DNA of 64,000 nucleotides, taken from Synanceia verrucosa (Eukaryota > Chordata > Actinopteri > Perciformes > Synanceiidae). The stretch covers positions 18,791,954 through 18,855,953 of the forward strand of contig CM056563.1 of NCBI GenBank assembly GCA_029721515.1. The letters run 5' to 3'. This document shows, piece by piece, positions 48,917 through 62,133 of the stretch (its first letter is position 1; each line of letters starts with the position of its first letter). A model generated the notes under the pieces. The model searched no databases. It was given only the letters and a program-made list of their open reading frames with translations, and was not told the DNA's origin. The position numbers were made by a program, and so were the translations under genes.

Positions 48917-51184
48917 CAGGTGTATTATTGTCCTATTTTAACGTGGAACCAGCCTCTAGTGGTCATTAGAAGAACTGCAGGTTTTGTGTTTTCTTTCTGT
49001 GTTCTTCTATGAGCATCAGTCAATCAATAATATCAATAATAAAACGATCAGATTAGATTAGATCATCAGTATATTGTTTTGAATTAAAAGGACAGTGAGA
49101 ATAAATGATACCTTACTGTTGCTTACAGGTAGGTACTGTTATTCTCATTTAACTGTGTCCTGCTGATTGTCCATGTGAGCTACAAAATGCCCTCTACTGC
49201 GGTCAGTTAAATGCTTTCCTTTTTCTTTTAATTTTGTCAGTGACCCACTGAGTTTCCCCTTTAATGCCTCCTCTCTGCACAGCCTTTGAAGAGGCCTGCA
49301 TGTCTGAGCCTGGCTACTGTTGCATAACACCCAGAATGACGGCTGGTAGCATTACTGTTGGATTTCAGATTTATCAGAATCTCATAAAACAGATTGTAGT
49401 CTGCTGCAGTTAATCCCCAAATGTCTATAATTTACATTGTGATGAAGGTAATTATCTCTGATGTAGAAGTTCTTTGTTTACGTATTTATCTACCAAGTTT
49501 CAGCAGATACACTGGCCCATAATTTCTTACATTCCAGTACAAGTTGTAATTTGAAGGCCTGTAGTGTATAATATTTAATGGTCTAGATTTATAGTAAATA
49601 GCTCCCTCAGGTGGGAAAACACTGTTATTGCTGATGAAACCTGAAACCCTTCACCCTCCAAAAATTACTCAGACTAAAAGTGGCACAGAAAATTGCTTTT
49701 ATAGGTACTGCATTCAATATTCAAAGCATTAATATAGCCGCAAAGGGGACTAATGTGAATAAAGTCACTCTGTGTTCTAATCCAGCTTTAATGTGCTATT
49801 TCTGACCATTTAAATTAAAGTCAAACAACAGAGTCGTCAGTGTAAATGAGAAAAAAACAACAACATACGACCTTGTTGACCTTTTACTTTTACTTTTGTT
49901 CCTTCTCACCTCCTGTCTGTGGTAATTATATTTCCTGTACGCCCACCCACCTCTAATTCCTACCTCACATGTTTGGCTCTGCACTGCGTGAGACCAGGAC
50001 TAAAGAGGACACACTGTTAATCCAGTCTTTCACTTTCACTGCATTGAACCAGGGCAGATACACACATCCCTGCAGTGCAGTGAAATCAAATTTATCAGTG
50101 AACACTACGCTATGACATCCACAGTTTGTCCAGAAAAAGACCAAACATTCATAATTTGATTACTGGGACTAATAACGGCAATAATGACAGGGTGAAGGAT
50201 TAGTTACCCTCCCAAAATTACAATGAACAGTTCTATATGTTCAGATCTATATGTATCTATGAACAGCTATATGATATATGATAAATGTTTTATGGTTCAT
50301 ATGATTTTTTTCAAAATACTGTCATCTTTGACTCTAAATAATGGTGCGAGTGAGCAGCTTTTTGCTTGTGAAATGTAAATGAAAGGATAGCATGCAAGTG
50401 AAAGCAATCATGTTTGAGGGAATTATAGAGTGTGTGCACACGTTAATCCATCCATCCATCCGTCAAACCATCTGTCGTTCTTTGGAAACGCTTTCTTTAT
50501 TCAGCTATTTATTTACAATTCATTGTAAGTATCGAAAGTGAAACTACAAACAACTTTTCCTTTTTTTTATGATATACAACACACACACAGCATGCACACT
50601 CACCAGACACTCCAAGCAGGACTCATTCAGACACAAGCACAGAAGAAACACACCAATAATCAGTAAAACCATCTAACTAAATGCACTTCACAGCAAAAAA
50701 CAAAGTTTAGACTGTTTGGAAGTTAAGAGAGTCATCAAATGGAAGGAAAAATAATTTAAATAAAAAAAGAGACAAACAGAGAGTGAATATCTTTTGAATC
50801 AGAATTAATTTGACAATACTTCAGTATATCTTTGATGGAAAAATATATTTTAACTGTTTTTAACATTTTAACTATAGAATTAAAGTGGTCAGGGAAATAA
50901 TTAAATTATATTATTATTATGATTATTATTATAATATTAAAGGGAACATTAAGACATTTACCAGGCAGGAGGGTTCATTATACATTAAGGGATGTGTAGT
51001 TTCCAGAATTTTTACTCAATAAATATCAAGATTTTGACCTTGTATCTGTCTTTCGCAAGCATCCCAACTTTATGGAAATGCAGCGCTGAACTGGTGGAGT
51101 ACCCGCTTTTTATTTTAATTTTTAATAGATGAGTCATTGAACTAATAAACAAGTGAGTGTATATGCAGCTTTTCATTGTATGTA

Positions 51185-51191
51185 TATATAC

Positions 51192-51250
<59 letters not shown>

Positions 51251-51357
51251 CATATACACGTATATATACGTGTATATGTGTATATATATATATATACACG
51301 TATATATACGTGTATATATATATACACATATACACGTATATATATTTATATATATAC
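51185..51357. repeat. (TA)n microsatellite with CACGTATATATACGTG units
   Basis: Pure TA over about 60 bp, then repeated palindromic ACGTATATATACGT units to 51357. Open frames on both strands rich in Tyr and Ile are by-products of the repeat. Confidence 0.9.
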
Positions 51358-51605
51358 GTGCACACACACATTTAGCTGCATTGTATTTACTGTAGAAGTT
51401 ATTATACCTGTCATGTGTTCAAAATAAAAATAAAAGTAAATATATAAACATAAAGCACACATGTAGTCATATAAAAAGACCCCCAAATGAAATATAACAA
51501 AGTGAATGTTGTGAAACTGAAGCACATTAAAGATTATATTCCAGTTAGAGGAAAGAGAGCCTCTTCTATGCAGATGATACTGTATGTACATATATGTGTG
51601 TGTGT

Positions 51606-54600
51606 TTAGCGGATGGGGGCCTTCAGAGCAGCATCCACCTCCTCCTCAGTCTGCAGTGTGTGCCACTGAGCTACTGGACGCCTGGGATTGGCCAGCATGT
51701 CTGACCAATGGCGTAGCCCGACGCCTGTGGCGCCGTAGCCGATCCAGCACTTGCCGATGGGGTCGTTGCTGCCCAGCTTGTCGTAGTCGTACACCGTGAT
51801 CAGCACCTGGACTTTCTGTTTGTGGAGGAGAGGCTTTAGTTATAGACCGAATCTATCTGTATGTAATCTGATCAGACATAACATCATGACCACTGACAGG
51901 TGAAGTAAATAACACTGATAATATCTTCACCATGGCACCTGGGATATACAGTATAAGACATCAAACATTTAGTCCTCAAAGTTGATGTTAGAAGCAGGAA
52001 AAAAATGGGAAAGTGTAAGGGTTTGAGTGAGCTTGACATCATAAACCAAACAGTGATGTCTAGAGGACTGGATCAGAGCATGTCCAGAACTGCAGCTCTG
52101 GTGGGGTGTTCCTGGTCTGCAGTGGTCAGGATCTATCAAAAGTGGTCAAAGGAAGGACCAGTGGAGAACCAGTGACAGGGTCAAGAGAAGACAAGGATCA
52201 CTGATGCAGGAGGGGAGTGAAGGCTGGTCCTGGTGGTCTGATCCAACAGACCAGAGAAGTTAATGCTGGTTCTGATAAAGAACTGTCAGATACCACATTG
52301 CATATGGGTCTGTTTTGGCTGAGAAAAGGGGGACCATCACAATATTAGACAGGTGGTCATCGTGTTATGCCTGATCGGTGTATATATTTGAATTAGGCTG
52401 ACAAGTTGAAGTAAATTGCTGGCAGAGTGTGTTCCTCGTGAGTACTAACCTGGATCTGGGAGAAGGGGATCTCGAAGCTGAAACTCTCATTGAAGTAAGG
52501 GTTCAGAGTGTTTTGTTTGACTGACGTCTTCTTTTTCTTCAGTCGCTTCCCGTTGTGCTGCAGCACCACCTTAACAAAGGGATCTATGAGGGAGAGACGG
52601 TCAGGAGAGCCAGCAGGAAAACTGAAACTGCCATCCATTACCAGTCTTTAGCAAGATGCATGCAAGGGAGTGCGTTCACCTGATAGTCCTCCTACGTCCA
52701 TCTTCTTCAGGTTCTTGGCTTCCATGATGTTAACCGTTAGCTTGCCGGCCGTGGGGACGTAGCGAAGGGAAATGCAGATATCACCCAGCTTCTCTTGCTG
52801 TCAGGGTCAAACCAAACATATCAAACACATGGATGAGTCAAATGTCAGTAATGAATGTTGGATTCGTTGTGGACATTAAAAAAATCATGTACTGTACCTC
52901 TTCTTTCTCTCCTCCAACCAGATCCCTCCATTCATGGATTGGCTGTCCGAGGTCTATACTGTTCATGGGGATCTTGATCTCACCGATGACGTCATGTTTG
53001 CCAAACCGATCAAAATCAAACACCTGCAGCACCAGAGTCTGACCACCCAGCTCATTATAGGGTATCTAGAGAGGCAGTATTAATAAAGATTAACTCTGAA
53101 GTGCTTTACATGCTTCTATGTCCATACTGGATGGTTGAGAAAAGTGCTGCTGATAATATGATTGCAACAACTGACAGACCTTAAAGATAAAGGTCTCGTT
53201 GAAGACCGGACAGAGGTTCTTGCGCTGGACTTTGGTCTCAAACTTCTTCTTTTTATCCGGCAGCATGTAGACTTTGACGTATGGATCTGAGGTCCCACCT
53301 AGGTCCATGGCAGCGAGGTCCTGAGCCTGGAGGATGCCGACTATCAGCTGGACAAGGAAGAGGAGATAAGTATAACTTTTCAGAATAAAAGGCATCATCT
53401 TTGCTGAGTCCCTCTATTGTTGGGATCGTTCATTCTTTGTTTCTGTGACGTTGTGAATACCTGGTTATCAGTAAAGTTGTAGTCCAGTGTGTACTCCAGT
53501 TTGCCAAAGTTCTCCTTCTCCTCCTCTTCCTTCCCTTCCTCTCCCTCCTAGAAGACTCAACATGGTTAACGGTAAACAGGCGATGTTATTAAACTCACAT
53601 TTAATATCCAAGCTGCTGCTGTCTCTGCGACGCACTGTTGATTCTGTTACAAAGGTTCAATTCCTTTTTCAATTCATGTTGATTTTTGTTATAGCTACAG
53701 CAGCTCCAATCCCAAGGAAACATCAGCTGTAACTCTGTTACCCCTTTTCAGACCGGTTTAAGGTGTCAGTTTGACCATAAAGTCTCAACCTGCATGACAG
53801 CCAAGCAGCTATGAGGTGATTTCCATCACTGCAGCTTTATCTGCTGGAGAAGGTGTGGTCAGCTTCTCCTGATACATTGATGTCCCAAAGGCCCTTCAAG
53901 AATTACTTCAGTAGTTTGAGAAAGATGCTTCTGTCTTTCTTCTTGTTAGATGACAAAATGAAAATAAGTATGCATTGTTCTCAAAATGTTGAACGATTGG
54001 CCGGGTTTTAAACCTTTAAAAAATGGGAGCTGTAGTCAGTGTTTTACTTAAACTTAAATTACGTTAAAAGTCTACCTTTTTCTCCTCTCCTTCCTCTCCT
54101 TCCTTTTCCTTCTTCCTGCGTCCTCGCCCTGACTTCCTCTCACGGACCTTCTTGGGCTTCTTCCCTTTGTTGAAGCACTTCTTATAGATGCAGAATCCCA
54201 TGCAGCCGATAAGGGCGAGGACCACGACCACAATGGCTCCCACCGCCCACATGGGCACTGGAGAAAGCAGGAAGGACGAAGGAGAAAGGTATATGAGACA
54301 GAGGAGACGCTGCTGGGATTTAACTCCTACTGAGGTGAGCTGGACTTTGTGAGACAGGTTGGAAAATCACTTTCCAAGTAGCTTAATATTGATATCATAT
54401 AAAAACCTTCTTTGTTCCAGTCTAAAATATCTCATCTGAACAGTCTGATCATCTATTTGGATGAGAAATCTATGATATTAAAGATTATTTTCACCCCTGA
54501 CAGTAGAGTACTTTTAAAATAGTTGTGATGCAGCCTGTAGGCAATGATGTTTTGCAATGTGAGGCATGAGGTTATTTGCTGAGAAGTCCAATTTATGACA

Positions 54601-55229
54601 TATTATCTGATCAGAAAGTAGATTTGTATCATTCCTATCTTTTCATCACTTGTTTTCTTTTTAGGAGATGGGCAATGGAGCGGAAGCAACGTTTTTTTTT
54701 TATAGTTGATGAAAGACATATCTCCATAATATTTAACCACAGAAGACTAGCAGAGTAGAACACTCGACACACGTCTTTCATCAAAACACTGAATGGTACG
54801 AGGTAAAGATGGACTTACTCTTGAGTTTATGATCTTGAGGAGCAGAGCAGAGTGGTCACATGAAGAAATGAGAGAGGACAGATTAAAGAAATGAAAAACA
54901 TGAGGACTGACGTGGTGTGATGATATGATGGCATGTAGGTTATATGCCTCCACTGGTACCTCCTTGACCTCCATAAATGTGAACATTGCTTCAGTTATTT
55001 AGTCTTGGAGAGCACAGAAAAATTAAACTTGGAGTATACCAGTGCATACTTTACATATACTGTATGTGTGCTCACTTGGCAGGTGGGTGAGCTCATTGAA
55101 GAACTTGTTCTTCATGTTGGAAAACTGGTGGGTGGAGTGATGAGAGGGGGGTGGAGGCTCTGGGCGCTCCCTCTCCTCCTCCTCGGCCGCCCTGCGGAGC
55201 CGAGCTCCGGCAACGCTGACCAATCGCAT
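51606..55229 (-). CDS. syt5: Synaptotagmin 5-like vesicle Ca2+ sensor
   Basis: Vesicle membrane protein that couples Ca2+ to SNARE-driven fusion. Coding exons on the minus strand, in order: 55229-55076, 54257-54076, 53547-53461, 53347-53180, 53065-52898, 52797-52680, 52583-52450 and 51815-51606, giving 406 residues. The start Met (residue 1) is nine bases inside its exon; a non-coding first exon must lie at higher coordinates. Residues 1-51 are a short lumenal part without a signal peptide, 54-76 the membrane span, then Cys- and Lys-rich sequence and a Glu/Lys linker to about 125. C2A carries Asp156, 162, 214, 216 and 222; C2B carries Asp287, 293, 347, 349 and 355. All ten Ca2+-binding positions are thus present. 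The C2B polybasic KRLKKKK is intact, and the end has the WHTLQ motif. SYT1, SYT2 and SYT8 are close relatives; the choice of SYT5 rests on linkage with tnnt1. Confidence 0.9.
51869..52383 (+). mobile_element. Tc1-like transposon remnant, copy 3, with transposase N-terminal trace
   Basis: The termini CTGATCAGACATAACATCATG and, inverted, CACCGATCAGGCATAACA bound it, with TA at the right edge. In the middle, a plus-strand frame reads VRIYQKWSKEG, as in the helix-turn-helix part of Tc1-family transposases, followed by a Gly/Arg-rich stretch with stops. Most of the catalytic domain is gone. It sits in the last syt5 intron (51816-52449), on the strand opposite to the gene. Confidence 0.7.
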
Positions 55230-56835
55230 TGCTGCTCTGTGAAAACAAAGTAAAACAGGCAACCAACAGTCAGTCAGACATGACATCATCATCTCTAGAT
55301 CGACTGAGGAGATATTAAAACCGCCACAAGACACTAAAGCAAGAATGACGAAAAGCTTGCTTGCACACATAACAACTTTGATTTGGTATTAATGCAGCAC
55401 TCAGAATAAAAAAGAAGTATAATAAAAATTTGGGAAAATATAAGGACATCTAAGCCAGTACTATGTACAGTTGTTATAATAATTGTAATAATAATAAACA
55501 GTAAAGAAACTAGGTTACAATATGGGTCACATAAAGGGTCTGTGAATTGTACATGTATTGAACTAACCTCTTTGGATGTGTCCTTCATTCAGACTTCATA
55601 CTATTTGACCTTTTACCTGTCTTTAATCTCCCTAATCCTCACCGTCCATTCACTCTTCAAGCACCTCACAGGGACAAATGCCTTTATTTTATTGAGTTTT
55701 TACTGAAAAATTGAGTGAAGGACTTCCTTTAGCAAAATAAAAGCAAAAAGCAATATGAAAATGTAAAAGTATCCCCTCTAGCATCCAAACGTTTAAGTGT
55801 AATCAGCATTTAAATGTTGTTAGCAGCTCATTTTGACTGATTTATGTAGTGTTGGGTAGTTTTATTTGAAATCCTCCGTAATATTTAGAAGAAAGTTCTC
55901 AGAGTGCAGGATAACGTGACACTATAGCTGAATAATATTATCTTCTGAAATGTATTTACATAAACATAAATGCAGAAAAAAAGGTCACAAATGTAACTTA
56001 TAAAACAAAACAATGCTCTCAAACACCAGCCTGTTTGCTGGACCCATCTTCTCAAGTCTACTTACACCAAAAAAGTGTTTAGGATTATTTTTGTAATTAT
56101 TATTAAAAATCTCTGCTTTGTTCCAAACCCAAAAGAGTTCGTTCAAACCTTTAATGAGACATACTGATATAAAATATCAGGCTTGTCAGGTGTACAAAGT
56201 GATGCACGGCTAGAAAGATGGACCCTGAGGCAATAAAATAATAATAAAATTTCTGGTAATCAGGGAAATCCATTAAGAACAGTGTTGGCCAGTTGGTGCA
56301 CAGGTGTGGTATTTTGAATGTCAGTCACAGACATACAGTGACTATATGTCAGACATCTGTGGACTTGTAGAGAAGTGTGCTTCAGAGAATGATGAATTGC
56401 AAAGCAGAAAATGTGTTTAGAGCTTTGGAGGCTTAATAAGGTTTTGTTCACTGAGTGCCAGTTTCAATATCTATGCTTGATTTGTGATTTTTTTTCCCTC
56501 TCCTCTGTCGCTGCGCAGCCATGTAACAAGATTAATTGCCAAAGGTAATCCAAAAATCCCTCGGCTTAAACAAATTAAGGACAGTTTGCCTCTCTGCGTC
56601 TCCTCCCCTTTCTCCACCTCCTCTCTCCTTCACTCCTCCCTCACTGTCTGTTATTTATCCTCCGCTCATGACAGCTGCAGTACAGACATATACTGACGTT
56701 CATTCACATCATATTTCCATAATGAGATGTGTGGTTTAGGTGGCAAGCTGGGTTACATTGACCCTTTTATCTTTTATATGTCCTGAAGGGATTAAACAGA
56801 GGATTAGAGAGGGAGACCGCAGTGTGTGACTGTGT

Positions 56836-56927
56836 GGATAGATAGATAGATAGATAGATGGATGGATAGATGGATAGATAGATAGATAGATCAATAGATA
56901 GATAGATAGATAGATGGATACATGGAT

Positions 56928-56978
<51 letters not shown>

Positions 56979-57250
56979 GGATGGATGGGTGGATGGATAG
57001 ATAGATAGCTAGATAGATAGATGGATGGATGGATGGATGATGGATGAATGGATAGATAGATAGATAGATAGATGGATGGATAGATAGATCGATAGATAGA
57101 TAGATAGATGATAGATAGATAGAGTATACAGACAGATAGATAGATAGATAGATAGATAGATGGACGGACAGATAGATGATGATGGATGGATAGAGAGATA
57201 GATAGATAGATAGATAGACGGACAGATAGATGATGGATGGATGGATAGAG

Positions 57251-57294
<44 letters not shown>

Positions 57295-57608
57295 GGATGA
57301 TAGATAGATAGATTGATACAGTATATAGATAGATAGATAGATAGATTGATAGATAGATGGATGATAGATAGATAGATTGATAGATAGATACAGTATATAG
57401 ATAGATAGATAGATAGATTGATAGATAGATGGATGATAGATAGATAGATTGATAGATAGATACAGTATATAGATTGATAGATAGATAGATAGATTGATAG
57501 ATAGATAGATAGATTGATAGATAGATACAGTATATAGATAGATAGATAGATAGATAGATAGATGGATGATAGATAGATAGATTGATAGATAGATACAGTA
57601 TATAGATT

Positions 57609-57643
<35 letters not shown>

Positions 57644-57769
57644 GGATGGATGGATGGATGGATGGATGGATAGATAGATAGATAGATAGATGGATGATAG
57701 ATAGATAGATTGATAGATAGATACAGTATATAGATTGATAGATAGATAGATAGATTGACAGATAGATAG
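56836..57769. repeat. 934-bp (GATA)n/(GATG)n array with higher-order structure
   Basis: The array is almost pure GATA with GATG, GACA and GATT variants. From 57300 on, the phrase CAGTATATAG recurs at 57319, 57391, 57463, 57528, 57597 and 57724, at steps near 70 bp, so the right half is a tandem array of a longer unit. The 256- and 303-codon minus-strand frames inside are artefacts of the 4-bp period. Confidence 0.95.
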
Positions 57770-60700
57770 TTCTGAACACCCCAAAGTCAGGATTATGACC
57801 ACAGTTGTTTTCTGGGTCAGAGCAGATTTTGGCTAAACTGCTGCCAAAACATCAGTCACAGAAACAAACAGAGTCAAAGTCAGAAACCTGGTCAGGTTGA
57901 TGAAGAATATGTGTCTCTGTCTGTTGAAGCTTAATTAGAAGCTTCTTCTACATTCTAAAAAGCCAATACTGACATATAAAGTGATTAACAACAGACACGT
58001 CAAAATATGACAACAGCTTTTATATTAACATGATGTAGGAAAGAATATAGTTTGACAGGTTAAACAAAACATCACAATAAAATGTGAGTCATTGCGTGAC
58101 AATGAACCACCAACGCTGAAAAAAAAGCTGAGAGAAAAGTTTCTACAGGAAAATTTCACACTACAACCAGATTTGTGAGGGAGTCAACATTCAAAGAAGA
58201 CAAGAAAACATTTTTGAAAAAGAAGAGAATAGTGATGCAACTTTAAGCTTGATTTGAAGCTTTCAGCTGCATCAATCATTATCCTGTATATATATTTATA
58301 TAGTGTAAACCAAAATTACTGAAGGAGTAATAGATCATGACCATGCTGATAGTTTTTCTAGGGGCTTTATTTTTATGGATGTCAGTGTGGAAAATCTGAA
58401 TTTTCCTCTACTGTCATTATTGACAAAGGTGCCTGTTTTTGGCATGAACTATACGTAAAGATGGACAACATGACAGCTTCCTAAAAGCGAAGCCAAAACA
58501 TCTGATTTGCCCCCTGGTGGCTGGTTGCAGTACAGGTCATAAACCTCACCTCCTCTTCAGTGGATCAGACATGAGTCAAACAGAAACTATATGTCCAAAG
58601 ATAGCTCTGTAATGTAGGTACTTCTTATCTATGATGATGACATGATTGGCTCTGACTTAGTGTTTCTCTAGTGCCACCATGACATTGACAACTGATAATT
58701 TTTCATAACTTTTGGGTGGACTGCTGTGACTACAAGGGAGGATATAATGCTACATGTCCCACAGGTTTATTAACTGAATAAGGCACCAATGAAGATTCTC
58801 TGGTTCTTTGTTAAAAATTATCAATACGTAATATTTTATCTTTATCTCTGTTTTATTATGTATGGATCAAACCATTAAAATTACTCAAGAAATTGATAAC
58901 TTCACTCACATTTTTACCGTGATGAAGTGTTTAGATGTGCTTTTGAAATACAGCATAAATGTAAAGTATATGAGGCTTTATGTGACCTCTAATATTTCTG
59001 ATCACCATTGTAGCTAAATCTTAACCAGGTCTTGCATTGTTTTGCCTTTTAAAGGCTCTCAGGTCAGATTTCCGTGGAGACAGATTGGAGGTGAACAGCA
59101 GGCGGAGGGATTTTGTCTAAGAGCTCACAGCTCTGAGCTCGAGGCTTTAGACTATTGACATAACAGAGCAATCACAATTCTGCATCTTAATGAAGCACGT
59201 CTAAGAGACAATTCTCTGAATCAGAAAGGTTGAAAAGGGCTTGAATCAAAATCAAACTTTTTTTTAAAAAGAAATGACAGATTTTTTAAATGTATTTTCT
59301 TTTAAATGTAGTTTAAATTTTATTTTTTAATTTGTCAAGATGCATTTTGTGTCTGAAAGTTGCTGTATAAATAGAATTTATTAGCGTTATTACTGTTCCT
59401 TCATAAAGAAATTGTTAAATACATTTTAGGAAATGCATCATTTGATCATCATATTACTGTACCATTCATTCCATGTTTCTATACACATGTTTGTGCCTGT
59501 AATACCGTGCACATGTTGCACATGGCCTATGGTGACCTATGAACTACATGTTGCTTTCAATGGTTTGAAATTTTTGAAGTTATTGGAAATCTGCAGCTTT
59601 GTACAAAATGCTACCAAGAAAGACAATATGTTCAACCATTTAGTTTCCATTCAAGCTCATCCTCCACCCTCAAGCTGCAGGATTTAAAGGTCAAAATTTT
59701 GGGCAAAATAACAGAAACTCCATATAGGCTGTAGAGGAAAACATCAGTATAGCAGGTGATAGCACGTGAACACAGACTCTGTAAATAGACGTGCATTAGC
59801 CTCCTATAATCCACTTAAACTAATCTTTGCCAGGTTTGGAAAACATTCTCCACTATGCATAAAATTAAATGTTTCTCTCTCATGCAGGAACTTTCCAAGT
59901 GAAATACATCCATTACAACATAGAGAGTAACATACAAAGCATTGAAGTATAAAATCCAATAAGTGAACGTGCATCTTGTGCTCCTTGTGAGGATCGCTGC
60001 TCCTTAACAGATTTATGACATGACTGACATAGAGACAGATAATAATGGAAAATAATGCTGCAGAAATGTGTCATTAATGAACTGCATGGATCAGAAGTAT
60101 GTATGTATGTATGTTGAATAGCTTTTCTTTGGTTGTTTATGTGGGATAAGTTGTTTTAAAATACATCATTTGGCTATGTTAACAAATTAACCTATGACTC
60201 TAAAATAGACTTAAATCATCATGTAACTCACCGTATTTCAGTCCCTCCCTGTTCTTGGCTTTTACTCTTGATAAATCCACCACCACTGACTGATGAAAAG
60301 TGTTGCACACAACTCGCTCTATCTGCCCCCCTCCCCCTTCTGTGTTAATCTCCACAATATCCCTCAGTGCCAACTACTTGCTGTCCACCTACACTGCAAA
60401 AAACTCTGTCTTTAAGAGTCGTCCCTGTAACACTGTCATTGCATTTCTTACAAAATCATTATTTTTAGTATTTTCTGGCACAACCAAGTGTCACTCTGTT
60501 GAGTAAGTGAATTAAATATAAATAGAAAAACTGGTGCTACAGTGTTCTGAAGGGATACAGTTAGACTATTTAGTGGTTAAAATGATTGCATTTATACTCC
60601 ACAAATAGTTGACTAGCTTCAACTAACAAACAGTGTAATTTTAAATGTACTGTGGATGGAGTCACCCTGCAGGCTTCAGCACCCTGGACAGCAACCAACA

Positions 60701-61056
60701 GATCAGAGCTGTGTGTTAGAGGGCAACATCAACTTCTTAGTTAAAGGTCGTGACCCCTGAAGACTGGAACTGCATGAAGAGATACAGTTGGATGTGTGGC
60801 TGACTGAGATGGTACAATAACAAATATCTAGCTGGCCTTTCAAGGTTTATTAGTGCAGAAAATCATTTGAAACTCTTAGGCATTATTTAATAATGATGTG
60901 AGTTTTTACTTACATTTTTATACTAAACTGACAGGGTTGAATACAAATTCACACTGTCTTTCCTTCAACATGCTGAGACGACCAAATGGACTAAGTGTTA
61001 GGTTGATGGTGGATGGATGGTGAGAGTGCAGTACCGAGCAAATACAGCAGGTGGGA

Positions 61057-61388
61057 ATCCATCCATCCATCCATCCATCCATCCATTTTCTAATAGCTGG
61101 AGTCTATCCCAGCTGTCTTAGGGTGAAAGGCAGGGTACACCCTGGACAAGTCTCCAGTTCATCACAGGACACATAGAGACAGACAACCACTCACACTCAC
61201 ATTCACACCTACGGTCAATTTAAATTAGCCAATTAACCTAATCCCCATGCATGTTTTTGGATGGTGGGAGGAAGGAACCCACACAGACACGGGGAGAACA
61301 TGTAAACTCCACACAGAAAAGCCCTGGGGCAGGAATCAAACCCTGTACCTTCTTGCTGTGAGGCGACAGTGCTAACCGGTGCCACCCC
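61057..61388 (-). mobile_element. RTE-tailed tRNA-headed SINE, copy 3
   Basis: Read in reverse: a head with TTAGCACTGTCGCCTCACAG and GGTTTGATTCCTG (degenerate B box), CTGTGTGGAGTTTACATGTT, the tail TGTCCAGGGTGTACCCTGCC and GCTGGGATAGACTCCAGC, ending in a (GGAT)n tract. It is the most complete of the three copies. Confidence 0.7.
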
Positions 61389-61882
61389 TGCGTTATAGTA
61401 CCGAAAAATATTGTCTCCAAAGCTCTCCTGAAGACTGATGTTATTTTGACTATTAAAAAAATGTGTAATAGCTTATCAGTGTTCTGACTGTGTTAGTGTC
61501 ATCATGAGCTCATGGTCATGTCTGTTTAATTATATTTATCTACAGTTTTTACATACATTTATCTATTTTTTTTACATACATCTATCAACTTTTTGCACAC
61601 AGTATACTTGCATTTTTCGACATATTAAACTATACTTTTAATCACTTTTAATATACAATATTAAAAAAAATACATATTATATACAGTCTATGGATTCCAC
61701 ACGGAACATTATTTTGTGCGGACAATAATAAGATAAATTATCTGACTTTAGAATAGTTAACTACAGTTTTAAACAGAATAAATAAACATTTATAATTGCT
61801 GTCCGTGGCTTACAAACAAACATAACATTACGTTATTTGAATGAATCAGTGTAATATATAAACCTGGAGAAAAACGGACACA

Positions 61883-62133
61883 ACCGGAAGTAAGCAGGAG
61901 GGAACTATCTCGTTCTGCGTACTGAAAAAAGCTCTCTGCACGTTAAGGAAGGACGCTAGCTGTCTTGCTAGCCCCGCCGTTGCCTTCCTGCTATGCTAGC
62001 ATCATAGCTCTGTCACTTCAGCTCCTGGCAGTAGTCATATTTCAAGCTTCAAAGCAAACGTGTTCACCCCTGAACGCAACTCAGAAACGAATATTAAGGA
62101 TCGTGTCTTTCCTCATTTAATTTTGTAATTATT
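61883..62133 (+). promoter_or_regulatory. Probable aldh16a1 promoter and 5' untranslated region
   Basis: An ETS-type ACCGGAAGT at 61883-61891 lies 243 bp before the ATG, with no TATA box at a usual spacing, fitting a broadly active TATA-less promoter. GCTAGC-rich sequence follows at 61957-62005. Confidence 0.4.

Larger units (their letters stand above)
47921..51605. other. Spacer between convergent tnnt1 and syt5
   Basis: No coding exon recognised. In particular no troponin I exon was seen, although that gene often lies between TNNT and SYT genes in vertebrates. It holds the MITE at 48562-48916 and the TA-rich microsatellite at 51185-51357. Minus-strand AATAAA hexamers at 51109-51114 and 50496-50501 could end the syt5 transcript. 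Confidence 0.55.
55237..61860. other. syt5 5' intron/flank and spacer to aldh16a1
   Basis: No coding exon seen in 6.6 kb. The untranslated first exon and promoter of syt5 must start somewhere here. It contains the GATA tract (56836-57769) and the SINE-like copy near 61057-61388. The remainder is AT-rich with no pattern I recognise. Confidence 0.5.

Noticed and set aside
51012..51427. Overlapping Tyr/Ile-rich open frames on both strands
   Set aside because: All arise from the TA microsatellite.
56891..57802. 303- and 256-codon open frames on the minus strand
   Set aside because: They are the translation of the GATA array (Tyr-Leu-Ser-Ile repeats) with no independent coding content.
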